Positions 31,837 to 41,094 of a DNA stretch of 64,000 nt are shown in pieces. Numbering within the stretch: position 1 is the stretch's first letter; each line of letters opens with the position of its first letter. The translations under genes were made by a program, and so were the position numbers. The notes under the pieces were generated by a model that searched no databases, was not told where the DNA came from, and worked only from the letters and a program-made list of their open reading frames with translations. The DNA lies in the NCBI RefSeq assembly GCF_016863655.1, contig NZ_BOPH01000043.1, positions 62,001-126,000 of the forward strand, read 5' to 3'. This DNA comes from Virgisporangium ochraceum. Its GTDB lineage: Bacteria > Actinomycetota > Actinomycetes > Mycobacteriales > Micromonosporaceae.

Positions 31837-32742
31837 TCAGGAGCGCACCACGTACTGCAGCGGTTCGCCCGCGGCGTAACGGCGCACCTGGTCGACGATG
31901 ACCTTCTCCACGCGCGGCCGGAACGCCGACGAACTGCCGCCGACGTGCGGGCTCATCAGCAGGCCGGGCACCGTCCACAGTGGATGACCGGGCGGCGGCG
32001 GCTCCGGGTCGGTGACGTCGACGGCCGCGCGCAGGCGACCGCTGCCCAGCTCGGCGAGCAGCGCGTCGGTGTCGACGACCGGGCCGCGCGCCACGTTCAC
32101 GAGCAGCGACCCGTCGCGCATGCGGCCCAGGAATTCGGCGTCGACGAGGCCGCGGGTGTCGGGGGTGAGCGGCACGCACACGACGACGACGTCGGCGCGG
32201 GGCAGCAGGTCGGGCAGCTCGTCCATGTCGTGCACGTTCTCGCGCTCGGTGCGGGCCACGCGCAGCACGTCGACCTCGAAGCCAGCCAGCCGGCGGTCGA
32301 TGGCCTTGCCGATGCCGCCGTAGCCGACCAGCAGCACCGTGCGGTCGGCGAGCGCGTCGTACCAGCCGAAGCGCCAGTCCTGCTGGTCGCGGCCGTGCAC
32401 GAAGGACGGGATGCCGCGCAGCGACGCCAGCATGAGCGTCACCGCCAGCTCCGCCGTGCTCGTGTCGTGGACGCCGCCGGCGTTGCACAGCGTGACCCCG
32501 TCGGGCAGGTACGGCAGCATGTGCTCGAAGCCGGCGGTCTGGGTCTGGACGACGCGCAGCGACGACATCCGCTTGATCAGCTCGAGCGGCGCCGGCTCGA
32601 ACGTGTACGGCGCCACGTAGAACTCGACCTCGTCGACGGTGGACGGCGGCTCGTCGCCGGTGTCGTACACGTCGACGGCCAGACCGGCCGGTAACCGGCC
32701 CACCACCCCGGAATACGGAACCCAGACACGCACGTCGGTCAC
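31837..32742 (-). CDS. D-isomer-specific 2-hydroxyacid dehydrogenase
   Basis: 301 residues. NAD-binding motif 'RTVLLVGYGGIGKAIDRRLA'; catalytic residues are Arg in 'GSLLVNVARGPVVDTDALLA', Glu in 'AAVDVTDPEPPPPGHPLW' and His in 'VPGLLMSPHVGGSSSAFRPR'. It reduces 2-keto acids to D-2-hydroxy acids or the reverse. The Arg at the usual dinucleotide discriminator ('VARTERENV') suggests NADPH preference. It is tightly followed downstream (23 bp) by the transporter gene and preceded (6 bp) by bioD, so the three genes may share a message even though their functions differ. Confidence 0.93.
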   Translation of the reverse strand: MTDVRVWVPYSGVVGRLPAGLAVDVYDTGDEPPSTVDEVEFYVAPYTFEPAPLELIKRMSSLRVVQTQTAGFEHMLPYLPDGVTLCNAGGVHDTSTAELAVTLMLASLRGIPSFVHGRDQQDWRFGWYDALADRTVLLVGYGGIGKAIDRRLAGFEVDVLRVARTERENVHDMDELPDLLPRADVVVVCVPLTPDTRGLVDAEFLGRMRDGSLLVNVARGPVVDTDALLAELGSGRLRAAVDVTDPEPPPPGHPLWTVPGLLMSPHVGGSSSAFRPRVEKVIVDQVRRYAAGEPLQYVVRS

Positions 32743-32748
32743 CGTAAC

Positions 32749-33426
32749 CTACGGCTCGACGGTGACCGCGGCCGCGAAGCCCGGCGCGAACCACGACGGC
32801 GCCGCCTTGCGGAAGCGCTCCGGCGGCCAGCCGACGGCGCCGTCGGGCACGACGCCGGCCCGGGTGCCGGGAAGGTCGGCGAGGACCATGCGGTGGACCG
32901 CGTCGGGCGCCGCCGGCCACGCGCCGATCACGACGTACGCCGGGCAGCCGCGGTGCGACAGCGCCTCCAGCGTGAGCGCCGTGTGGTTGATGGCGCCGAT
33001 CTCGGCCGGCGCGACCACGAGCGCCAGCCCGCCCAGCTGCTGCGCCAGGTCGGCGGTGGTCCAGCCCTCGCCCATCGGCACCAGCAGCCCACCCGTGCCC
33101 TCGACCAGCACCAGGTCGTGCTTCTCCTCGAACTCCTCGACGGCGAGCAGCACGTCGTCGAGCGCGACCGGCGGCTTGCCGGTGGCACGGGCGGCCGCGA
33201 GCGGCGGCAGCTGCTCGTTGTACTCGGCCAGCGACCGGGCGTGCGCGGGACCGGCGAGCCGGCGGATCGTGTCCACGTCCGACTCGCGCCCCGGCCGCGC
33301 GCCGGTCTGCGCCGGTTTGAGCACCGCGACGCTGGCGCCCGTCGCGCCCACCGCGGCCACCACCGCCGCGGTGACCACGGTCTTGCCCACGGCTGCGTCT
33401 GTGCCGGTGACCAGCAGAACTGCCAC
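32749..33426 (-). CDS. bioD: Dethiobiotin synthetase
   Basis: 225 residues. P-loop 'VLLVTGTDAAVGKTVVTAAV' (GTDxxxGKT), substrate-binding 'VAVLKPAQTG', 'LVLVEGTGGLLVPMGEGWTT' and 'NHTALTLEALSHRGCPAYVV' are those of BioD, which closes the ureido ring of dethiobiotin from 7,8-diaminopelargonate, CO2 and ATP. No other biotin gene (bioA, bioF, bioB) is in the window. It is divergent from a DHA2 transporter with a 41-bp gap; the tight head-to-head pairing may mean shared control, but I see no BirA-like site. Confidence 0.95.
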   Translation of the reverse strand: MAVLLVTGTDAAVGKTVVTAAVVAAVGATGASVAVLKPAQTGARPGRESDVDTIRRLAGPAHARSLAEYNEQLPPLAAARATGKPPVALDDVLLAVEEFEEKHDLVLVEGTGGLLVPMGEGWTTADLAQQLGGLALVVAPAEIGAINHTALTLEALSHRGCPAYVVIGAWPAAPDAVHRMVLADLPGTRAGVVPDGAVGWPPERFRKAAPSWFAPGFAAAVTVEP

Positions 33427-33467
33427 GGGGAACCCTTTCGAACGGCGGTGATCTGTAGGTTACGTGC

Positions 33468-34961
33468 ATGCGTATGGGTACCGCGCCCGCTCGGTGGGTG
33501 CTTCTGGCCACGGTGCTCGGGTCGAGCCTGGTGATGCTCGACGCCACCGTGGTCAACGTCGCGCTCCCCCGGCTGGGTGCCGACCTGGGCGCCGGGTTCG
33601 ACGGGCTGCAGTGGGTCGTCAACGCCTATACCCTCACGCTCGCCGCATTCATCCTCCTGGGCGGATCTCTCGGCGACCATTACGGCCGGCGCCGCGTGTT
33701 CCAGATCGGGGTGACCTGGTTCGCGGTCGCGTCGGTGCTGTGCGGGTTCGCGCCCACCGTGGAGTTGCTGGCGCTGGGACGGGCGTTGCAGGGCATCGGC
33801 GGCGCCCTGCTCACGCCCGGCAGTCTCGCGATCATCGCCGCGACCTTCGATCCCGCGGACCGCAACCGGGCCGTCGGGGCGTGGTCGGCGCTGGGCGGCG
33901 TCGCGGGCGCGGTGGGACCGTTCGCGGGCGGCTGGCTGGTCGAGTGGAACTGGCGGGCGGTGTTCCTGGTGAACCTGCCGCTGGCCGCGGTGGTGCTGCT
34001 CGTGTCGGCCCGCCACGTGCCCGAGTCGAGCGACCCGACGGCGCCGAAACGCATCGACATTCCGGGAAGTGTGCTGGGGGCCGCGGGCCTGGGGCTGCTG
34101 ACGTACGGGCTGATCCGGGCCGGCTCCGGGCTGGACGCTCTCGTGGTGGGCTCGTGCGCGGTCGGATGTGTGCTGCTGGTGGCGTTCGTGCTGGTGCAGC
34201 GGCGGTCGGACCACCCGCTGGTGCCGCTGGACATGTTCGCCAGCCGCCAGTTCACCGCGATCAACCTGGTGACCTTCGCGACCTACGCCGCGCTCGGGGT
34301 CTTCTTCTTCCTGCTGGTGCTCGACCTGCAGGTGGTGGCCGGGTTCTCGCCGCTGCTCGCCGGAACCGCTGTGCTGCCGACCACCGTCCTCATGCTGCTG
34401 CTGTCCGCCCGGGCCGGCGCACTGGCCGACCGGGTGGGCGCCCGTCCGCTCATGATCGGCGGGCTGCTCCTGGCCACCGCCGGCGTCCTACTGACGCTGC
34501 GCGTCGGCCCGGACGCCTCCTACGTGACGCACGTCCTGCCCGCCGTGATCGTGTTCGGGCTGGGCCTGTCGGCGCTGGTCGCCCCGCTCACGGCGACCGT
34601 GTTGAGCTCGGCTCCGGCGGGGCACTCCGGGGTGGCGTCGGGGGTGAACAACGCGGTCGCCCGGGTGGCCGGGCTGCTGGCCGTCGCGGTGATCCCGGTC
34701 GTGGCGGGCCTGTCGGGCGCCGGCTACACGGATCCCGACAGCTTCGCTGCCGGCTTCCGCATGGCGATGCTGATCAGCGCCGTCCTGCTCCTGGTCGGCG
34801 CCGTCCTGGCGGCCGTCCTGCTCCGCCCGGCAGCGCCACCACCGGCGGCGGTGCCGACGGACGAGCCGCTGGCCGAGACCGCGCCGGTCGACGTCTCGAA
34901 GTGCACACATTGCGGCTTCAACGCACCCCAGCTACAACCCCACGAAGCCTCCCCCCGCTGA
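33468..34961 (+). CDS. MFS transporter, DHA2 family, with C-terminal CxxC tail
   Basis: 497 residues. Helix 1 region 'LATVLGSSLVMLDATVVNVA' and 'GGSLGDHYGRRRVFQIGVTW' identify the DHA2/EmrB type; motif C-like 'ALGGVAGAVGPFAGGWLVEW'. About 14 helices. After the last helix the tail continues for some 40 residues and ends 'VDVSKCTHCGFNAPQLQPHE' plus three residues. The Cys-Thr-His-Cys pair would be cytoplasmic and could bind zinc; I know no such tail as a regular part of this family. Start at ATG 33468, with a second ATG two codons on. Divergent from bioD. Confidence 0.94.
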   Translation: MRMGTAPARWVLLATVLGSSLVMLDATVVNVALPRLGADLGAGFDGLQWVVNAYTLTLAAFILLGGSLGDHYGRRRVFQIGVTWFAVASVLCGFAPTVELLALGRALQGIGGALLTPGSLAIIAATFDPADRNRAVGAWSALGGVAGAVGPFAGGWLVEWNWRAVFLVNLPLAAVVLLVSARHVPESSDPTAPKRIDIPGSVLGAAGLGLLTYGLIRAGSGLDALVVGSCAVGCVLLVAFVLVQRRSDHPLVPLDMFASRQFTAINLVTFATYAALGVFFFLLVLDLQVVAGFSPLLAGTAVLPTTVLMLLLSARAGALADRVGARPLMIGGLLLATAGVLLTLRVGPDASYVTHVLPAVIVFGLGLSALVAPLTATVLSSAPAGHSGVASGVNNAVARVAGLLAVAVIPVVAGLSGAGYTDPDSFAAGFRMAMLISAVLLLVGAVLAAVLLRPAAPPPAAVPTDEPLAETAPVDVSKCTHCGFNAPQLQPHEASPR

Positions 34962-34986
34962 CCCACCCCGCCCGGCACGCCCTCAA

Positions 34987-35069
34987 CCGCGCCGATCTTG
35001 CAGTTGTGGCCGCCACTATTTCGCGCTATATCGGACTTATCGGGGGCCACAAGTGCAAGATCGGCGCGG
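34987..35069. repeat. Long palindromic element, 25-bp arms
   Basis: Left arm 34987-35011 and right arm 35045-35069 are inverted copies of 25 bp with one mismatch (35003/35053); the arm core reads GCCGATCTTGCA. The 33-base spacer is AT-richer than the surroundings. It sits just after the stop of the transporter gene and could act as a terminator, but the length and near-perfect arms look like a dispersed REP- or MITE-type element. There is no second copy in this window. Confidence 0.75.
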
Positions 35070-35114
35070 ATGGAGCCACAGGCGGGGACGGGACGCGGGT
35101 GATGGCGCGGTCAG

Positions 35115-35200
35115 GGCGCGGGTGACGGCAGGGCGCGGGCGAGGGCGCGGGTGACGGCAGGGCGCGGGCGAGGGCGCGGGCGAGGGCGCGGCTGACGGCA
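35115..35200. repeat. 29-bp GC-rich tandem repeats
   Basis: A 29-bp unit beginning GGGCGCGGGTGACGGCAGGG is repeated perfectly at 35115-35143 and 35144-35172, followed by a third, variant unit to about 35200. Shorter permutations (gcgcgggcga, ggcgcgggtga) extend on both sides. Probably slippage-derived; no function is visible. Confidence 0.75.
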
Positions 35201-35297
35201 CGCAGGGCAGCGCCGGCGTGCGTAGGCGGCGCGGGCGACGGCGGGGGCGGCGCGGGTGGAGGGCGCGTAGCAGCGCGGGCAGGGCGCGGGACGGGGG

Positions 35298-36464
35298 TCA
35301 GCGGGACGGCGGATCCCAGTCCGCGGCTACCGCGGCCACGCGGTCGAGGAGTCTCGGCGCGAAGCGGCTGCCCACCGAGAAGCGGCCCCTCGAGTGGAGG
35401 GCCGCGTCGAGCCGGCGGACGTGCGCCGACATCCGGTTCAGGCGTGCCGCCCGTAGGCGTGCGAAGTCGTCGAGGGCTTCGCCCAGAGAGCCGCCCGGCA
35501 CCACGCCGTGGAGGACGGCCTGCAGGGTCGCCGCGTCCTCCATCGCCAGGCCCGGGCCCTGACCGGCGTGCGCCGACATCGCGTGCGCGGCATCGCCCAC
35601 CAGCACGTAGCCGCCGCGACCGGCGGAGTGCGCGAACCGGGGCAGCGGACGCAGGTCACGCACCGTCTCCTGCACCAGGTCCTCCGACTCGGTGGCGGCG
35701 AGCAGGTCGCCGATCGGCGGATGCCACCCGGCGAACCACCTCCGCAGCAGCGTCAGCTGGGTCTCCGCCGGCTCGGGACGGGCCGCGCCCGGAGCCGCCG
35801 CCAGCCAGGAGACGCCGCCGCGCTTCTCGCCACGGTCACCAAGGCTCGCGTAGCTGAAGCGGTGGCCGTCGCCGATCAGCTCGCCGGCCGGGTTCGCACC
35901 CAGGTCGGGCACCCGGTACCAGGGAATCACCGCCCGCCACAGCGCATAACCGCCGCTGACCAGCGTCGACGCCGGTGCCAGCCGGCGGCGCAGCCCGCTG
36001 TCGGCCCCGTCGGCACCGACGATGAGGTCGGCCTCCCAGGTGGTGGTGCCGTCGCTGACCGCGGGCGGCTTGCTCGTCGGCCGCGTGGAGCGGACCGTCA
36101 CCCCGTTGCAGATCTCCACCTGGTCGCTCAGGCCGGCGACCAGCATGTCGTGCAGGTCGGCCCGGTGCACCGCCACCACCGGCGGCGCGGACCCGTCGGG
36201 CTCGTGCAGCCAGCGGCCGTCGGGCCTGCGCACCCCCAGGGGCGGCACCGGTGTGGCGATCGCATCGACGCCGCCGGCGCCACCGAGCCCGAGCGACTGC
36301 AGTGCCCGCACCGCGTTCGGCCACAGCAGGACGGCGGCCCGGCCCGGACGCAGCCGGTCGGCCCGTTCGAGCAGCGTCACCCGCCAGCCGGTACGGGCCA
36401 GCGCGCCGGCCGCCGCGAGACCGGACATGCCGGCCCCGACGACCACCGCCGTGCGCGCGGCCAC
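35298..36464 (-). CDS. FAD-dependent monooxygenase (class A)
   Basis: 388 residues from GTG 36464, which follows the lgt stop codon with no space (TAG-GTG). FAD motif 'TAVVVGAGMSGLAAAGALAR' with 'VTLLERADRLRPGRAAVLLW'; DG motif 'ADLIVGADGADSGLRRRLAP'; GD motif 'VLVGDAAHAMSAHAGQGPGL'. This is the p-hydroxybenzoate hydroxylase-like group that hydroxylates aromatic or polyketide substrates using NADPH and oxygen. No pathway genes are adjacent. The start touching the lgt stop suggests co-transcription with lgt. Confidence 0.93.
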   Translation of the reverse strand: MAARTAVVVGAGMSGLAAAGALARTGWRVTLLERADRLRPGRAAVLLWPNAVRALQSLGLGGAGGVDAIATPVPPLGVRRPDGRWLHEPDGSAPPVVAVHRADLHDMLVAGLSDQVEICNGVTVRSTRPTSKPPAVSDGTTTWEADLIVGADGADSGLRRRLAPASTLVSGGYALWRAVIPWYRVPDLGANPAGELIGDGHRFSYASLGDRGEKRGGVSWLAAAPGAARPEPAETQLTLLRRWFAGWHPPIGDLLAATESEDLVQETVRDLRPLPRFAHSAGRGGYVLVGDAAHAMSAHAGQGPGLAMEDAATLQAVLHGVVPGGSLGEALDDFARLRAARLNRMSAHVRRLDAALHSRGRFSVGSRFAPRLLDRVAAVAADWDPPSR

Positions 36465-37541
36465 CTAGGTGCCGGGGCGTGACTGTGCCGGCTCGTTCTC
36501 GCCGGTATCCGGCTCCTTGCCCTCGGCGTCCGGTTCGTCGGGCTCCTTGGTGAGGTCGACCTCGGAGGAGGAATCATCGCCGGAATCGCCGGAATCGCCG
36601 GAATCGCCGGAATCGTCGTCGTCGCCGTCGGCGTCCCCGTCAGAGGCAGCGTCGGTGGAGGAGGAGGTGCCCGGCGCCGGTACGACAGTGATCTTGCCGT
36701 CCTCGTCGACGTGCAGGTACTCCTGCGGGCCCTTGACCCGCAGGAAGTAGACCAGCGCGCCGAGGAACACCAGGATCGCGGTCCAGTTGTTCAACCGCAT
36801 GCCCAGGATGTGGTTCGCCGGGTCGGTACGCAGCAGCTCGATCCAGAACCGGCCGACGCAGTACGCCATGACGTACACCGCGAACGCCTTGCCCTTGCCG
36901 AACCGGTACCGCTTGTCGAGCTGCCAGACGAGCACCGCCACCCCGATGTCCCAGATCAGCTCGTACAGGAACGCCGGGTGGTAGGTGCCCAGCACCGACG
37001 GCTCACCGGTGGTCGTCGTGGCCGCCTTGCCGGCCGCCGTGTCGAACTCGTAGATCTTCAGGCCCCACGGCAGCGTGGTCGCGCCGCCGTACAGCTCGTT
37101 GTTGAACCAGTTGCCGATGCGGCCGATGCCCTGCGCCAGCGGCAGGCCGGGCGCGAGACACGCCGCCACGAACGACAGCGGGATGCCCAGCCGCCGGCAC
37201 GCGATCCAGGCGCCGACCGCGCCACCGGCCACCGAGCCCCAGATGCCGAGGCCGCCCTCCCAGATGTAGAGCGCCTTGACCGGGTCGCCGTCGGCGCCGA
37301 AGTACGGCCCGGGCGAGGTGATCACGTGGTAGATGCGTGCGCCGATGATGCCGGCCGGCACCGCCCAGACCGCGATGTCGAGGACCAGCGACTGGGGGGC
37401 GCCGCGGGCACGCATGCGCTTCTCCGTGACCCAGCACGCGGCCACGATGCCGAGAATGATGCAGATCGCGTAGGCACGCAGCGGCAGCGGCCCCAGGTGC
37501 CAGACGCTCTGTGAGGGGCTGGGGATGGCGGCGAGGTTCAC
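36465..37541 (-). CDS. lgt: Prolipoprotein diacylglyceryl transferase
   Basis: 358 residues. The first 270 are a standard Lgt with seven membrane helices: 'LPLRAYAICIILGIVAACWV', essential-region 'GIIGARIYHVITSPGPYFG', and the signature 'GIGRIGNWFNNELYGGATTL'. It transfers diacylglycerol from phosphatidylglycerol to the lipobox Cys of preprolipoproteins. The last 75 residues are an acidic tail rich in Asp, Glu and Ser, with repeated Gly-Asp-Ser coded by a perfect 9-bp DNA repeat; such tails are common in actinobacterial Lgt and vary in length. The downstream monooxygenase gene starts directly at its stop. Located close to trpA as in many actinomycetes, but separated by a NUDIX gene on the other strand. 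Confidence 0.97.
   Translation of the reverse strand: MNLAAIPSPSQSVWHLGPLPLRAYAICIILGIVAACWVTEKRMRARGAPQSLVLDIAVWAVPAGIIGARIYHVITSPGPYFGADGDPVKALYIWEGGLGIWGSVAGGAVGAWIACRRLGIPLSFVAACLAPGLPLAQGIGRIGNWFNNELYGGATTLPWGLKIYEFDTAAGKAATTTTGEPSVLGTYHPAFLYELIWDIGVAVLVWQLDKRYRFGKGKAFAVYVMAYCVGRFWIELLRTDPANHILGMRLNNWTAILVFLGALVYFLRVKGPQEYLHVDEDGKITVVPAPGTSSSTDAASDGDADGDDDDSGDSGDSGDSGDDSSSEVDLTKEPDEPDAEGKEPDTGENEPAQSRPGT
36579..36614. repeat. 9-bp tandem repeat in lgt tail, four perfect units
   Basis: GCCGGAATC repeated four times head to tail within lgt, encoding Gly-Asp-Ser units on the opposite strand. Perfect identity points to recent slippage; copy number should vary between strains. Confidence 0.85.
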
Positions 37542-37619
37542 GGGTGCACACGCTACCGCCGACCGCCGGTCCGCTGTTGGCCTGGTGCGCCGTCCAACGC
37601 GGTTCTAGGCTCTTTTCCT

Positions 37620-38087
37620 ATGAACTCCCTCACATCGGCCGTCGGTGCGGTGATCACCGACGAGGCCGGCCGCGTCCTCCTCTGCCAGCAGCGCCACGGT
37701 CACCGGCTCTGGGGTCTCCCCGGTGGCAAGATCCGCACAGACGAGGACCCCATCCACGCCGCGATCCGCGACATCCGCGAGGAGACCGGCTGCGAAACCG
37801 AGATCGTCGACCTGGTCGGGCTGTACCAGCTCACCGGCGACGGCTGCGGCGACGACCTGCCCGACGTGCTCACCTACGTGTTCCGCGGCCGGCTCGCCGC
37901 GTCCGACGTGGCGGTCAACTCGCCCCGGATCGCGCGCCTGAGCTGGCACCCGGCCGACGACCTGCCGGAACCGCTGACCGCCACCACCCGCATCGCGCTG
38001 GCGCACGCCGTCAGCGGCCGCTCGGGCGTCGTCTGCTCGGTCGAGCGCGACAAGGAACCCGAGATTCCGGAAGCCGTCAGCGCGTAA
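37620..38087 (+). CDS. NUDIX hydrolase
   Basis: 155 residues. Nudix box 'GGKIRTDEDPIHAAIRDIRE' followed by 'ETGCETE' fits GX5EX7REUXEE with one change (RE to RD at the first acidic pair). The N-terminus 'MNSLTSAVGAVITDEAGRVL' and 'GHRLWGLPGGK' are usual for small nucleotide-sugar or (d)NTP pyrophosphohydrolases. Substrate unknown. It is divergent from lgt and convergent with trpA, overlapping that gene by 11 bp. Confidence 0.92.
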   Translation: MNSLTSAVGAVITDEAGRVLLCQQRHGHRLWGLPGGKIRTDEDPIHAAIRDIREETGCETEIVDLVGLYQLTGDGCGDDLPDVLTYVFRGRLAASDVAVNSPRIARLSWHPADDLPEPLTATTRIALAHAVSGRSGVVCSVERDKEPEIPEAVSA

Positions 38088-38837
38088 GGCCCGCCGCGAG
38101 GTCGCCGGCCAGAGCGCGGACGGCATCGACGCCGCCCTCGGCCAGGGCCGAGACCAACGCGCTGCCCACGATCACCCCGTCGGCGAACTCGCCGACCGCT
38201 GCCGCCTGCGCGCCGTCCCGCACACCGAGCCCGACCGCGACGGGCGTGTCGCTGACCGCCTTCACGCGGGCGACCAGCTCAGGCGCGGCCGACGACACCT
38301 GGTCGCGCGCACCCGTGACGCCCATGACCGCCGTCGCGTACACGAACCCGCGGCACGCCGCGGCCGTGGCGGCCACCCGCGCGTCGGTCGACGACGGCGA
38401 CACCAGGAAGATCTTGTCGAGCTTGTGCTCGTCGGCGGCGGCGATCCACTCGCCGGCCTCGTCGGGGATCAGGTCCGGGGTGATGAGACCCGCACCGCCC
38501 GCGGCGGCGAGGTCACGGGCGAACCGCGCCACCCCGTACCGCTCGACGAGGTTCCAGTACGTCATCACGACCACCGGCGCGCCCCCGGCGGCCACCCGCT
38601 CGACGGTGCGCAGCACGTCGGCCGAGCGGATCCCGGCGGCCAGCGCCGCCTCGGTGGCCCGCTGGATCACCGGACCGTCCATCACCGGGTCGGAGTAGGG
38701 CCAACCCACCTCGACGGCGTCGACGCCCTCGGCCACCATCGCGGTGATCGCCTCGACCGCACCGTCCACGGACGGGAAGCCCGCCGGCAGGTAACCGATC
38801 AACGCGGGCCGACCCTTGGCGAACGCGTCCGAAATGC

Positions 38838-38841
<4 letters not shown>
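38077..38841 (-). CDS. trpA: Tryptophan synthase alpha subunit
   Basis: 254 residues, slightly short for the family. Catalytic Glu in 'EGVDAVEVGWPYSDPVMDGP' and Asp in the same stretch; 'RPALIGYLPAGFPSVDGAVE' at the N-terminus; phosphate-binding 'VAVGLGVRDGAQAAAVGEFA' and 'DGVIVGSALVSALAEGG'. It splits indole-3-glycerol phosphate to indole and glyceraldehyde 3-phosphate, passing indole to TrpB. Start ATG 38841 overlaps the trpB stop by ATGA (38838-38841). Last gene of the trpC-trpB-trpA block. Confidence 0.98.
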
Positions 38842-40048
<1,207 letters not shown>

Positions 40049-40052
<4 letters not shown>

Positions 40053-40957
40053 CGCACCGGCCTCGGCGTCGCCGGGTGGCTGCCGGCCGTGACCAGCTCG
40101 GCCACCGCGTCACGCGGGCTCTTCTGCGTGACCAGGCCCTCGCCGACGAGCACGGCGTCGGCACCGGCCGACGCGTAGCGGATCAGGTCGTGCGGACCCC
40201 GCACGCCCGACTCGGCGATCTTCACGACCTTCGACGGCAGCCCGGGCGCGACCCGCTCGAACGCCGCCCGGTCGACCTCGAGCGTGCGGAGGTCGCGGGC
40301 GTTCACGCCGATGACGCGTGCGCCGGCGCGGAGCGCCCGGTCGGCCTCCTCCTCGTCGTGCACCTCGACGAGCGCGCACATGCCGAGGCTCTCGATGCGG
40401 TCGAGCAGACCGGACAGGGTGTTGTCGTCGAGTGCCGCCACGATCAGCAGCACCAGGTCGGCGCCGTACGCGCGGGCCTCGTGCACCTGGTAGCTGGAGA
40501 CCACGAAGTCCTTGCGCAGCAACGGCACGTCGACCGCCGCCCGCACGATCGAGAAGTCGTCGAGGCTGCCGCCGAACCGGCGCCCCTCGGTGAGGACGCT
40601 GATGCAGCGCGCGCCCCCGTCGGCGTACTCGCGCGCGAGTGCCGCCGGGTCGGGAATGTCGGCCAACCGGCCCTTCGACGGTGAGGAGCGCTTGATCTCG
40701 GCGATGACCCCGACGCCCGGCGCGCGGAGCAGGGCGTAGGCGTCGCGTGGCGGTGGTGCCGCCGCCGCGAGCTCCTTGATGCGCTCGAGCGGGACCTCGG
40801 CCTGCCGGGCCGACACGTCCTCGCGCACTCCGACCAGGATGTCGTCGAGGACCGTACCCGCGAGGCCCGCCCGCGAAGCTTCGCCCTGCGCCCGGCTCAG
40901 GCCGCCAGCCGCCTCCGCCTCGTTCGGGATCCGCGGACTCCCCTCTTCGGGTGTCAT
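40049..40957 (-). CDS. trpC: Indole-3-glycerol phosphate synthase
   Basis: 302 residues from ATG 40957. Catalytic core: 'GVGVIAEIKRSSPSKGRLAD', 'RKDFVVSSYQVHEARAYGAD', 'ALVEVHDEEEADRALRAGAR', 'VIGVNARDLRTLEVD' and 'IAESGVRGPHDLIRYASAGA'. It closes the indole ring in tryptophan synthesis. The usual family start corresponds to 'VLDDILVGVREDVSARQAEV', about 33 residues further in, but there is no start codon nearby, so the extra N-terminus ('TPEEGSPRIPNEAEAAGGLS...') seems real. First gene of the trpCBA block; its promoter must lie in 40958-41094, since the next gene upstream on this strand ends with a hairpin terminator. Confidence 0.97.
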
Positions 40958-41012
40958 GCGAGCGATGCTAGGTGCCCTGCCGAAAGTAGGGGCGTCCGGG
41001 GTGCACAAAGCC

Positions 41013-41031
41013 GCCTCACCAGTGGTAAGGC
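41013..41031. promoter_or_regulatory. Inverted repeat in the trpC upstream region
   Basis: GCCTCACCAGTGGTAAGGC has 9-base arms with one mismatch around a single central base, 56 bases upstream of the trpC start. It could be an operator or an mRNA hairpin. No Trp-rich leader peptide accompanies it. Confidence 0.35.
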
Positions 41032-41041
41032 ATAATGCGCT

Positions 41042-41078
41042 GCCTGACGGCATCGCGGCGGTGCCGCGATGCTCAGGC
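41042..41078 (-). terminator. Hairpin terminator after the secreted protein gene
   Basis: Stem of GCCTGA plus GCATCGCGGC pairing with GCCGCGATGC plus TCAGGC, interrupted only by a 2-base bulge (41048-41049), with a 3-base loop. It begins 16 bases beyond the stop codon at 41095-41097 in the direction of transcription. Confidence 0.7.
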
Positions 41079-41094
41079 GTCCGCGCAAGGTCGC

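Larger units (their letters stand above)
34962..35297. other. Intergenic region with long palindrome and GC-rich tandem repeats
   Basis: 336 bp without a gene. The left part holds the palindromic element at 34987-35069; the right part (about 35098-35290) is G-rich low-complexity sequence with 29-bp tandem repeats. Small reading frames here have repetitive composition and no protein-like sequence. Confidence 0.7.

Noticed and set aside
34987..35290. CRISPR-like array
   Set aside because: The repeats here are one palindrome plus contiguous 29-bp tandem units without spacers; there are no cas genes.
40958..41094. Tryptophan attenuator with leader peptide
   Set aside because: There is an inverted repeat and a terminator of the upstream gene, but no short frame with tandem Trp codons on the minus strand before trpC.
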